Shown piece by piece: positions 1-5,560 of a stretch of DNA of 8,585 nt. The notes beneath the pieces were generated by a model. The model saw only the letters and a list, made by a program, of their open reading frames with translations, was not told where the DNA came from and made no database searches. This DNA comes from Nocardioidaceae bacterium. GTDB lineage: Bacteria > Actinomycetota > Actinomycetes > Propionibacteriales > Nocardioidaceae. The stretch spans positions 1-8,585 of the forward strand of contig JACCZJ010000253.1 of NCBI GenBank assembly GCA_013696065.1. The letters are read 5' to 3'. Numbering within the stretch: the first letter of the stretch is position 1; the number at the start of each line of letters is the position of its first letter. Made by a program: the position numbers and the translations under genes.

Positions 1-1145
1 TGCTCGAGAGCGGCGTTCACTTCGGGCATCAGACCCGACGTTGGAACCCGAAGATGAAGCGATTCATCATGACCGAGCGCAACGGCATCTACATCATCGA
101 CCTGCAGCAGTCGCTTGCCTACATCGACCGTGGCTACGCCTTCATCAAGGGGGCCGTGGCCTCAGGTGGCAGCGTCTTGTTCGTCGGCACGAAGAAGCAG
201 GCCCAGGAGGCCATCTCCGAGCAGGCCAAGCGCGTCGGCATGCCCTACGTCAACCAGCGTTGGCTCGGCGGCATGCTCACCAACTTCCAGACGGTTCACC
301 AGCGGATTCAGCGTCTCAAGGAGCTCGAGGAAATCGACTTCGACGACGTCGCCGGCTCGAGCCGCACAAAGAAGGAACTTCTCCAGATGCCGCGCGAGCG
401 CGACAAGCTCGACCGCACCCTGGGCGGCATCCGCGACATGGGCCGGGTGCCGGCTGCGGTGTGGATCGTTGATACCAACAAAGAGCACCTCGCCGTCGAC
501 GAAGCGCGCAAGCTGGGGATCCCGATCGTGGCCATCCTTGACAGCAACTGCGACCCCGACGTTGTCGACTTCCCCATCCCCGGCAACGACGACGCCATCC
601 GCTCGGTGACGTTGCTGACCCGAGTCGTCGCTGACGCTGTCGCTGAGGGTCTGGTGTCTCGGGCCGGAGCCAAAAGCGGCGACGAGGTCGCCGGTGAGGA
701 GCTCGGCGCTGAGGAGCCTCTGGCCGAATGGGAGCGCGAGCTGCTCGGTGGACAAGGTGACGCTCCAGCTGCGGCCGCACCGACTAGCGAGACAAGCTCC
801 AGCGGAGAGGCCATCCCCTCCGCGGCTGCTCCTGACGACGGGAGCGGCTCCAACGACGGGAGCGTCTCCAACGACGGGAGCGTCTCCAACGACGGGAGCG
901 TGTCCAACGACGGGAGCGTGTCCAACGACGGGAGCGTCTCCGACGACGAAGCCGCCCAACAGGTAGCGGCGGCCGTGGCTGCTGAGGCAGACGCTCCGGA
1001 GGGTGCCGTGGGTGCTCCCGGGGATCCGGCTGCTCCGGTGCTGGACGGTTTCGATGCCACCGTCGGCGAGAGCAACGCGTCCAACGGCGCTGTCGCGGGG
1101 GACACCTCCGACGGTAATGCCTCTGATGGTCCTGTCTCGTCCTGA
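1..1145 (+). CDS. rpsB: 30S ribosomal protein S2 with long acidic repeat tail (5' partial)
   Basis: S2 binds the 30S subunit near the 16S rRNA head-body junction and is needed for S1 docking in bacteria that have S1. The reading frame is already open at the left edge: from base 3 it reads LESGVHFGHQTRRWNPKMKR, the near-N-terminal S2 signature, so the true start lies about 10 codons outside the window. The next recognisable block includes IYIIDLQQ, FVGTKKQAQ and the RWLGGMLTNF motif, all typical of S2. The conserved core ends near visible residue 215 (AVAEGL). About 160 residues of Ala/Gly/Ser/Asp/Glu-rich, low-complexity sequence follow and contain the hexapeptide repeat listed separately. 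Actinobacterial S2 proteins often have acidic tails, but this one (380 residues visible, about 390 in total) is long for the family. The tail shares the frame with the core and ends at a normal TGA. tsf follows after 84 bases, as in most bacteria. Confidence 0.97.
   Translation, partial: LESGVHFGHQTRRWNPKMKRFIMTERNGIYIIDLQQSLAYIDRGYAFIKGAVASGGSVLFVGTKKQAQEAISEQAKRVGMPYVNQRWLGGMLTNFQTVHQRIQRLKELEEIDFDDVAGSSRTKKELLQMPRERDKLDRTLGGIRDMGRVPAAVWIVDTNKEHLAVDEARKLGIPIVAILDSNCDPDVVDFPIPGNDDAIRSVTLLTRVVADAVAEGLVSRAGAKSGDEVAGEELGAEEPLAEWERELLGGQGDAPAAAAPTSETSSSGEAIPSAAAPDDGSGSNDGSVSNDGSVSNDGSVSNDGSVSNDGSVSDDEAAQQVAAAVAAEADAPEGAVGAPGDPAAPVLDGFDATVGESNASNGAVAGDTSDGNASDGPVSS
852..941 (+). repeat. Five tandem 18-bp units encoding NDGSVS in the S2 tail
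   Basis: Five copies of an 18-base unit (aacgacgggagcgtctcc) lie head to tail, starting at 852, 870, 888, 906 and 924. They differ only at the valine codon: gtc in copies 1, 2 and 5, gtg in copies 3 and 4. Each encodes Asn-Asp-Gly-Ser-Val-Ser. A degenerate copy, DDGSGS (834-851), precedes them and a partial one, DDE (942-950), follows. The unit is a multiple of three, so gain or loss of copies would change tail length without shifting the frame. The near-identity of the DNA indicates recent expansion by slippage or recombination. Confidence 0.95.
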
Positions 1146-1171
1146 CGCACCAGCGTTCTCTGTATGACGGT

Positions 1172-1195
1172 GGGCCGGCTCGCGGAAGCCGGCCC
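1172..1195 (+). terminator. Strong hairpin in the rpsB-tsf spacer, possible attenuator
   Basis: A perfect 9-base-pair GC-rich stem, GGGCCGGCT (1172-1180) with AGCCGGCCC (1187-1195), encloses the 6-base loop CGCGGA. It starts 27 bases after the rpsB stop and ends 34 bases before tsf. No run of T follows, so it is not a classical intrinsic terminator, but actinobacterial terminators often lack one. By inference it could partly terminate transcription or protect the upstream mRNA 3' end, setting the S2 to EF-Ts ratio. The E. coli rpsB-tsf spacer is known to hold an attenuator. Confidence 0.7.
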
Positions 1196-1229
1196 TCCGC
1201 TTGATCACTCACTGAAGAAACGGATTGAT

Positions 1230-2048
1230 ATGGCTATCACTGCCGCAGACGTCAAAAAGCTCCGCGACGCGACGGGCGCCGGGATGATGGACTCGAAAAG
1301 GGCCCTCGAGGAAGCCGAGGGCGACTTCGACAAGGCAGTTGAGGTGCTGCGCGTCAAAGGCGCAGCCAAGGCTGCGAAGCGGGTAGCAGAGCGGACCGCG
1401 AGCGCCGGCCTGGTGGCGTCTTCGGGTGGCGCCTTGGTCGAGCTCAACTGCGAGACCGACTTCGTCGCCAAATCTGACAGCTTCATTGAGCTCGCGGGCG
1501 AGGTGGTCGCGGCGGGTGAGCGGGCCAAGGCCAATGACGCCGAATCTCTCAAGAGTGCTCCAGCCGCCAACGGCAAGACGGTGAGTGAGGCCATCGAGGC
1601 ATTGGCTGCCATCATCGGAGAAAAGATCGAACTCGGACGAGTTGCTTACTTCGACGGGCAGGCGACGTCATACATGCACCGCCGCTCCAGCGACCTGCCG
1701 CCGGCGGTGGGGGTCCTCGTCGCCTTCGATGGTGACAACGAAGAGGCTGCCCGCAGTGCGGCCATGCAGATTGCGGCGATGCGGCCGCAATTCGTCTCCC
1801 GCGACGAGGTGCCCACCGATCTTGTCGAAAAGGAGCGTGAGATCGCAGCGGCCACCGCCCGCGAGGAGGGCAAGCCCGAGCAGGCGCTGCCCAAAATCGT
1901 CGAGGGCAGGCTCAACGGTTTCTTCAAGGATGTGGTCCTGCTCGAGCAGGCGTCCGTACAGGACAGTAAGAAGAGCGTCAAAACAGTGCTCGATGACGCA
2001 GGCGTCACCGTCACCAAGTTCGCTCGCTTCGAGGTGGGGCAGCCCTGA
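1230..2048 (+). CDS. tsf: Elongation factor Ts
   Basis: EF-Ts (272 aa) is the cytoplasmic nucleotide exchange factor that releases GDP from EF-Tu. The N-terminal UBA-like domain is clear (residues about 5-45: KKLRDATGAGMMDSKRALEE, then GDFDKAVEVLR), followed by the diagnostic core motif C74-E-T-D-F-V-A80, which contacts EF-Tu. The dimerisation region carries SYMHRRSSDLPPAVGVLVAF, and the C-terminal end has the usual VEGRLNGFFKDVVLLEQ segment. The length matches full-length actinobacterial EF-Ts. The ATG at 1230 is chosen because the protein then begins MAITAADVKKLRDATG, as in the family. The in-frame ATG at 1164 would run through the spacer hairpin and add residues with no family counterpart. 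The Shine-Dalgarno is weak (GAAGAA about 10 bases upstream). It lies between rpsB and pyrH in the conserved order. Confidence 0.97.
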   Translation: MAITAADVKKLRDATGAGMMDSKRALEEAEGDFDKAVEVLRVKGAAKAAKRVAERTASAGLVASSGGALVELNCETDFVAKSDSFIELAGEVVAAGERAKANDAESLKSAPAANGKTVSEAIEALAAIIGEKIELGRVAYFDGQATSYMHRRSSDLPPAVGVLVAFDGDNEEAARSAAMQIAAMRPQFVSRDEVPTDLVEKEREIAAATAREEGKPEQALPKIVEGRLNGFFKDVVLLEQASVQDSKKSVKTVLDDAGVTVTKFARFEVGQP

Positions 2049-2100
2049 AGCCATAAGCGCCCTTGACGACTGCCGACAAAGTGGCTGAGGAGGCCGATTC

Positions 2101-2847
2101 GTGGAACCGCAAGAGTCAGTAGGCGATCCGGCCTCTCCGGCGTACAGCAGGGTTCTCCTCAAGCTGTCGGGTGAGGTCTTCGGTGGTGGGCGTGTGGGCG
2201 TTGACCCTGACGTGGTCGCCGACATCGCCCGAGAGATCGCCGACGTCGTGGGCCATGGGGTTCAGGTGGCCATCGTTTTGGGCGGCGGCAACTTTTTCCG
2301 GGGTGCCGAGCTGCAGCAGCGAGGCATGGATCGCGCCCGTGCCGACTATATGGGCATGCTCGGCATCGTGATGAACTGCCTGGCTCTGCAAGACTTCCTC
2401 GAGAAGCTGGGCGTCGAGACGCGAGTGCAAACGGCCATCACCATGGGTCAGGTCGCGGAGCCCTACATTCCACGACGGGCCATCCGTCACCTGGAGAAGG
2501 GCCGCGTTGTCATCTTCGGTGCCGGTGCCGGCATGCCGTTCTTCTCGACTGACACGGTGGCCGCCCAGCGGGCTCTCGAGACCAAGTGCCAGATCGTCTT
2601 GATGGGCAAGAGCGGAGTCGACGGCGTCTATACTGCCGATCCGAGAAACGACCCGACCGCCACCAAGCTCGACACGGTCACCTACAGCGAGGCTCTGCAG
2701 CGCGGGCTTCGGGTCGCGGACGCGACGGCCTTCGCGCTATGCATGGAGAACCAACTACCTATGGTCATCTTCGGTATGGAGGACAAGGGCGCGATGGCGC
2801 GCATCGTGCAAGGTGAGAAGATCGGCACGTACGTCGGCTCTGACTGA
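2101..2847 (+). CDS. pyrH: UMP kinase (uridylate kinase)
   Basis: PyrH phosphorylates UMP to UDP with ATP, the first committed kinase step of pyrimidine nucleotide supply. It is a cytoplasmic hexamer of the amino-acid-kinase fold, unrelated to eukaryotic UMP/CMP kinases. Visible motifs, counting from the GTG at 2101 in this 248-residue protein, are KLSGE at residues 21-25 (phosphate-binding lysine), GGGNFFRG at 61-68 (UMP/phosphate loop), the FFSTDT(151-152)VAAQRALE segment, and MGKSGVDGVYTADPR from residue 168, typical of the nucleotide-binding site. The GTG start is fixed by an excellent Shine-Dalgarno, GAGGAGG at 2087-2093, seven bases upstream. About 14 residues precede the conserved YSRVLLKLSGE, a common short actinobacterial extension. 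The gap from tsf is 52 bases and the gap to frr is 30 bases. Confidence 0.97.
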   Translation: MEPQESVGDPASPAYSRVLLKLSGEVFGGGRVGVDPDVVADIAREIADVVGHGVQVAIVLGGGNFFRGAELQQRGMDRARADYMGMLGIVMNCLALQDFLEKLGVETRVQTAITMGQVAEPYIPRRAIRHLEKGRVVIFGAGAGMPFFSTDTVAAQRALETKCQIVLMGKSGVDGVYTADPRNDPTATKLDTVTYSEALQRGLRVADATAFALCMENQLPMVIFGMEDKGAMARIVQGEKIGTYVGSD

Positions 2848-2877
2848 CCAGCAGAGCCCAACTGAAGAGGAGACACC

Positions 2878-3435
2878 GTGATCGACGCCACGCTGCGCGA
2901 GGCCGACCAGAAGATGGTCAAGGCGGTAGAGGTCGCCAAGGATGACTTCGCCTCAATCCGCACCGGCCGGGCACATCCGGCGATGTTCCATAAGCTCACG
3001 GCCGACTATTACGGCACGCCAACACCCATCCAGCAGCTTGCTTCGTTCACCAACCCCGAGCCGCGTGTCGTCGTCATCAACGTGTATGACCAGCAAGCGC
3101 TGGCGGGCATCGAAAAAGCGATCCGCGATTCTGACCTCGGCGTCAACCCGACGAACAACGGCGACAACCTGCGAGTCACGATGCCAGAGCTGACCGAGGA
3201 CCGACGCAAGGAGTACATCAAGCTGGCCAAGGGAAAAGCCGAGGAAGCCCGAGTATCCGTGCGCAACATCCGACGCAACGCCAAGCAGACTCTCGACCGC
3301 GCGGAAAAAGACGGTGAGGTCGGTGAGGATGATGTCAAGGGAGCCGAGAAGCGCCTCGACGCGATGACCAAAAAGCACGTCGACGCGATCGACGACCTCT
3401 TGAAGCACAAAGAGGCCGAGCTGCTCGAAGTGTGA
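2878..3435 (+). CDS. frr: Ribosome recycling factor
   Basis: RRF (185 aa, the standard length) works with EF-G to split the post-termination ribosome so that subunits can be reused. The family marks are present: R28-T-G-R-A32-H-P in the first long helix of domain I, TPIQQLASFTNPEPR in the beta domain II, then GDNLRVTMPELTEDRRKEYIK and the basic helix EEARVSVRNIRRNAK that binds 23S rRNA. The GTG start at 2878 is set by GAGGAG at 2867-2872, five bases upstream, and gives the expected N-terminus (MIDATLREADQKM). It sits 30 bases after pyrH. Its stop codon lies in GTGTGA, which also offers the possible GTG start of cdsA, suggesting translational coupling. Confidence 0.97.
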   Translation: MIDATLREADQKMVKAVEVAKDDFASIRTGRAHPAMFHKLTADYYGTPTPIQQLASFTNPEPRVVVINVYDQQALAGIEKAIRDSDLGVNPTNNGDNLRVTMPELTEDRRKEYIKLAKGKAEEARVSVRNIRRNAKQTLDRAEKDGEVGEDDVKGAEKRLDAMTKKHVDAIDDLLKHKEAELLEV

Positions 3436-4289
3436 TCCGGCGCATGACTGCCGGACTGCCCGGGGCGGCCGCGAAGACGGGCCGCGCGGGCCGTGATCTG
3501 CCTGCCGCCATCACGGTCGCCATCGTGCTCGTCGGTCTCGTCATTGTGTCCCTGGCGTTCGTCAAGGACGTGTTCTTGGTGGTGGCAAGCGCGGCCATCA
3601 TCGTCGCGCTGTGGGAGATGCGCAGAGCCCTCTCCACCAACGGGACCTGGATGCCGGCGATACCGATGGCGATCGGAGCCGTCGCCATGATCGTCGGCGC
3701 TTATTACGGCGGTCCCGACGTGTTGATCGTCGTCTTGGCTGCCACGATCTTGACATCGATCTTGTGGCGGATGCCGCGTGGGCAGGCAGGCTTCGTCCGT
3801 GACACCACAGCCACGGTTTTCTGCTTGATCTATGTCCCCTTCTTGGCCTCGTTCGTCGTCTTGCTGTTGGCGCCGGCAGACGGTGTTCACCGAGTGCTGA
3901 GTTTCCTCGCTGTCACGATCGCTTCGGACACCGGCGGCTACGCGGTCGGTGTCTTGTTCGGGCGCCATCCGATGGCGCCGGTGATCAGCCCAAAGAAGTC
4001 CTGGGAGGGCTTTGCCGGTTCGGTCGTCTGTTCCATGGGGGCGGGGGTTGCCTGCGTCGTCTACCTGCTCGAGGGGACGTGGTGGGTCGGCCTTGTCCTC
4101 GGGGCGGTGGCCGCTGTCGCCGCGACACTCGGCGACCTGACCGAGTCACTGATCAAACGCGATCTCGGCATCAAGGACATGAGCAACATCCTGCCCGGAC
4201 ACGGCGGCATCATGGACCGGCTGGACTCACTGCTCGCCACAGTCTCCGTTGTTTGGTTGGTGCTGCATTTTTTGCTGCCCGCGGTCTGA
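3432..4289 (+). CDS. cdsA: Phosphatidate cytidylyltransferase (CDP-diacylglycerol synthase)
   Basis: CdsA is an integral membrane enzyme that converts phosphatidic acid and CTP into CDP-diacylglycerol, the precursor of phosphatidylglycerol, cardiolipin and phosphatidylinositol. The protein (285 aa from the GTG at 3432) has about eight hydrophobic segments, consistent with a polytopic membrane protein. Family motifs are SDTGGYAVGVLFG (D166), SPKKSWEG at 186-193, and the full CDS signature at 239-265: S-L-I-K-R, then K-D at 248-249, then LPGHGG, then D-R-L-D. Two starts are possible. GTG 3432 overlaps the frr stop by four bases (GTGA), which suggests coupled translation. ATG 3444 gives a protein four residues shorter. 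Neither has a strong Shine-Dalgarno. In many actinobacteria rlmN and dxr follow cdsA; here a sugar locus follows instead. Confidence 0.95.
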   Translation: MIRRMTAGLPGAAAKTGRAGRDLPAAITVAIVLVGLVIVSLAFVKDVFLVVASAAIIVALWEMRRALSTNGTWMPAIPMAIGAVAMIVGAYYGGPDVLIVVLAATILTSILWRMPRGQAGFVRDTTATVFCLIYVPFLASFVVLLLAPADGVHRVLSFLAVTIASDTGGYAVGVLFGRHPMAPVISPKKSWEGFAGSVVCSMGAGVACVVYLLEGTWWVGLVLGAVAAVAATLGDLTESLIKRDLGIKDMSNILPGHGGIMDRLDSLLATVSVVWLVLHFLLPAV

Positions 4290-4300
4290 ATGCAGTTCAG
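4286..4300. terminator. Small dyad between the convergent cdsA and LacI-family stops
   Basis: CTGAA (4286-4290) and TTCAG (4296-4300) form a perfect 5-base-pair dyad with a 5-base loop. It overlaps the cdsA stop and lies within the 12-base gap before the stop codon of the opposing regulator. It is short, AT-containing and has no T-run on either strand, so it is at best a weak bidirectional terminator. I saw no stronger candidate at this junction. Confidence 0.25.
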
Positions 4301-4301
4301 C

Positions 4302-5348
4302 TCAGCGGCGGTCAGCCTGGCCAGGCAACGCCATCGCCGGTGCTGACGTGGAGCCCCGCACCACCAAGTGTGTGGGGACGGTGATGTGCAGCTGCCGCGG
4401 CGTCCTGGCGCTCAACAAGTCGAGCACGAGTTGAGCCGCTTTCGCTCCTTGTGCTTCCACCGACTGATGCACCGTCGTGAGGTCGTTGAGTTCGGCCATC
4501 GGATGATCGTCGACACCGACGATCGACATGCGATCGGGAACGGCAATGGAGGCGCGACGAAGCGTCCGCAATGCGCCCATCGCGACCTCGTCGCTGTGCG
4601 CGAAGACAGCGGTGGGGGGGCTGGGCAGGCTCAGCAGCCGGTCCATACCGCGGGCGCCTCCATCGAGGCCCCACGGCACGGTGACCATCAGCTCGGGCGC
4701 CCGAGGTATGCCAGCATGCTGGAGGGCATCGGAGTATCCGCGTCTGCGCGAAAGATCCGAGACCCAGACCTGGTCCTCGGAGTCTGTGGTCATGATCAGG
4801 GCAATACGGCGATGTCCGATGGCGAGGAGGTGACTGACGGCCTGCCGGGCCGCCTCCTCGTCGTCGATTTGTACGCTCGGATAGTCAGCGATCTTGCCTC
4901 CCGCCACCACGACCGTGACACCCATCAGCTCGAGACGCCGTATCTGCGCATCTGCCACAGGCAGGGCGATCAAGATGACGGCATCGACTTTGCGCCGAGC
5001 GGGGAGACGGTCGAAGAACCGCGCCCGGTCCGATGCACCCTCCACGTGGTAGATCAAGACATCCATGTCAGCTTCGCGCAACACGCCTTCGATTCCAGCG
5101 AGCATGGTGGCGTAGAACCATCGACTGATGGCTGGCACCACGACGGCCACGCGCCGCGTCGCCCCGCCCGCCAACCGGGACGCCTCCGGCGAAACGACAT
5201 ATGACAGCTCGTCCGCGATCTGTGTGATCCGGTCCCGGGTCTCGGGTGACACTCCCGGCAGCCCTCGTAAGGCTCGGGACACGGTCGCCGTCGAAACACC
5301 CGCACGCCCAGCTACATCGCTCATGTTGACAGGCAGTGGCCGCTCCAC
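4302..5348 (-). CDS. LacI/GalR-family transcriptional repressor of the adjacent alpha-glucoside locus
   Basis: This is a sugar-responsive DNA-binding regulator (348 aa from the GTG at 5348). The helix-turn-helix lies at about residues 9-28 (MSDVAGRAGVSTATVSRALR). The hinge follows, with SPEASRLAGG containing L59, equivalent to the leucine LacI-family proteins insert into a central CG step of the operator. A periplasmic-binding-protein-like effector domain fills the rest, with late motifs VFAHSDEVAMGALR and VGVDDHPMAELNDLTT. The start is not certain. GTG 5348 keeps the VN residues that normally precede the first helix (compare VTLYDVA in LacI), whereas ATG 5324 starts directly at MSDVA; neither has a clear Shine-Dalgarno. 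The frame stays open upstream to 5576, but that part has no family resemblance and crosses the control region. It is divergent from the glucosidase gene, so local repression and autoregulation are expected. The inducer cannot be read from sequence; a malto- or isomalto-oligosaccharide or trehalose is likely from context. Confidence 0.93.
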   Translation of the reverse strand: MERPLPVNMSDVAGRAGVSTATVSRALRGLPGVSPETRDRITQIADELSYVVSPEASRLAGGATRRVAVVVPAISRWFYATMLAGIEGVLREADMDVLIYHVEGASDRARFFDRLPARRKVDAVILIALPVADAQIRRLELMGVTVVVAGGKIADYPSVQIDDEEAARQAVSHLLAIGHRRIALIMTTDSEDQVWVSDLSRRRGYSDALQHAGIPRAPELMVTVPWGLDGGARGMDRLLSLPSPPTAVFAHSDEVAMGALRTLRRASIAVPDRMSIVGVDDHPMAELNDLTTVHQSVEAQGAKAAQLVLDLLSARTPRQLHITVPTHLVVRGSTSAPAMALPGQADRR

Positions 5349-5372
5349 GGGGACATGGTAGCTGCCGGCCCA

Positions 5373-5386
5373 CGTAAACGCTTGCA
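5373..5386. promoter_or_regulatory. Candidate LacI-family operator O1
   Basis: CGTAAACGCTTGCA is centred on a CG step. Its reverse complement (TGCAAGCGTTTACG) matches the candidate O3 at 5507-5520 in 12 of 14 positions and resembles the general LacI/CcpA operator pattern with a central CG. It lies 25 bases ahead of the GTG start of the regulator, so binding there would fit autoregulation. This is inferred from sequence similarity only. Confidence 0.55.
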
Positions 5387-5408
5387 GAGTGGAAGGCAGT
5401 TGTGGGGA

Positions 5409-5426
5409 CCGCGCTGCGCGGGTTTT
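5409..5426 (+). terminator. Small GC hairpin followed by a T-run in the divergent region
   Basis: CCGCG (5409-5413) pairs with CGCGG (5417-5421) around the loop CTG. It is followed by GTTTT (5422-5426), a miniature intrinsic-terminator layout on the + strand. No + strand gene ends here. It could only stop transcription running antisense through the regulator from cdsA. The 5-base stem is short, so this may be chance. Confidence 0.25.
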
Positions 5427-5437
5427 CAACGTTGCAA
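5424..5437. promoter_or_regulatory. Candidate operator O2, near-perfect CG-centred palindrome
   Basis: TTTCAACGTTGCAA is palindromic in 12 of 14 positions with a central CG (the 8-base core CAACGTTG is perfect), the architecture of LacI/GalR operators. It lies midway between the divergent genes. Its half-site GCAAC is one base closer to the centre than the GCAA half-sites in O1 and O3, so it may be bound by the same protein with lower affinity, or by a different LacI-family protein. Confidence 0.5.
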
Positions 5438-5444
5438 AAGTGAA

Positions 5445-5459
5445 CCCTGTGTTGCAGGG
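5445..5459. repeat. Inverted repeat CCCTG-N5-CAGGG
   Basis: CCCTG (5445-5449) and CAGGG (5455-5459) form a perfect 5-base inverted repeat around TGTTG. It lies just upstream of the candidate -35 element of the glucosidase promoter, where an activator could sit. No T-run follows, so a terminator is unlikely. The function is unknown and chance is possible. Confidence 0.3.
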
Positions 5460-5472
5460 AGGTAACGACCTC

Positions 5473-5501
5473 TTGACTTTTGGTCGGGATGAATCCATTG
5501 T
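5473..5501 (+). promoter_or_regulatory. Candidate sigma-70-type promoter for the glucosidase operon
   Basis: The -35 element TTGACT (5473-5478, five of six consensus bases) is followed after 17 bases by a weaker -10 element, CATTGT (5496-5501). Transcription would start near 5508, inside candidate operator O3, leaving a leader of about 53 bases before the GTG at 5561. This is the best promoter-like pair I could see in the divergent region. I saw no comparable promoter for the regulator on the - strand. Confidence 0.55.
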
Positions 5502-5506
5502 CGCAA

Positions 5507-5520
5507 CGCAACCGTTTACG
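5507..5520. promoter_or_regulatory. Candidate LacI-family operator O3 at the glucosidase transcription start
   Basis: CGCAACCGTTTACG is centred on CG at 5513-5514, is palindromic at 10 of 14 positions, and shares 12 of 14 positions with the reverse complement of O1. It begins six bases after the candidate -10 element, so a bound repressor would cover the transcription start. O1 and O3 are 134 bases apart centre to centre, which would permit looping. Confidence 0.6.
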
Positions 5521-5546
5521 GAGAACCCTCGAACCCGAGCCCCCCC

Positions 5547-5551
5547 AGGAG
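5547..5551 (+). promoter_or_regulatory. Ribosome binding site deciding the glucosidase start
   Basis: AGGAG at 5547-5551 lies nine bases ahead of the GTG at 5561 and is the only good Shine-Dalgarno in the leader. It argues for GTG 5561 over the in-frame ATG 5489, which would lie inside the promoter, and over ATG 5591. Confidence 0.8.
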
Positions 5552-5560
5552 CCCCGCGCA

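Noticed and set aside
852..941. Calcium-binding (EF-hand or RTX-like) reading of the NDGSVS repeats
   Set aside because: The spacing lacks the D-x-D-x-D/N-G pattern or the GGxGxD nonapeptide needed for such sites, so the resemblance is only in composition.
308..1150. Second - strand open frame opposite rpsB, Ser/Ala-rich
   Set aside because: The composition mirrors the codon bias of the opposite strand. No domain, no ribosome binding site and full overlap with a certain gene.
162..1208. Long - strand open frame opposite rpsB (348 codons), with APVVG-type repeats
   Set aside because: It is a shadow of the high-GC rpsB gene. Its repeats are simply the complement of the S2 tandem units, and it resembles no known protein.
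1164..1229. Earlier ATG start for tsf
   Set aside because: It would translate through the spacer hairpin and add 22 residues with no EF-Ts counterpart.
3009..3968. - strand open frame across frr and cdsA (319 codons)
   Set aside because: It spans two well-supported + strand genes, is rich in Asp/His/Arg low-complexity sequence and has no recognisable motif.
4315..4326. Perfect 12-base palindrome GCCTGGCCAGGC near the end of the regulator gene
   Set aside because: It has no loop, lies inside coding sequence and is easily produced by chance in high-GC DNA; not supported as a terminator or binding site.
4368..5204. + strand open frame of 278 codons opposite the LacI-family gene
   Set aside because: The - strand frame has an unmistakable LacI-type helix-turn-helix and effector domain; the + strand translation has no recognisable features.
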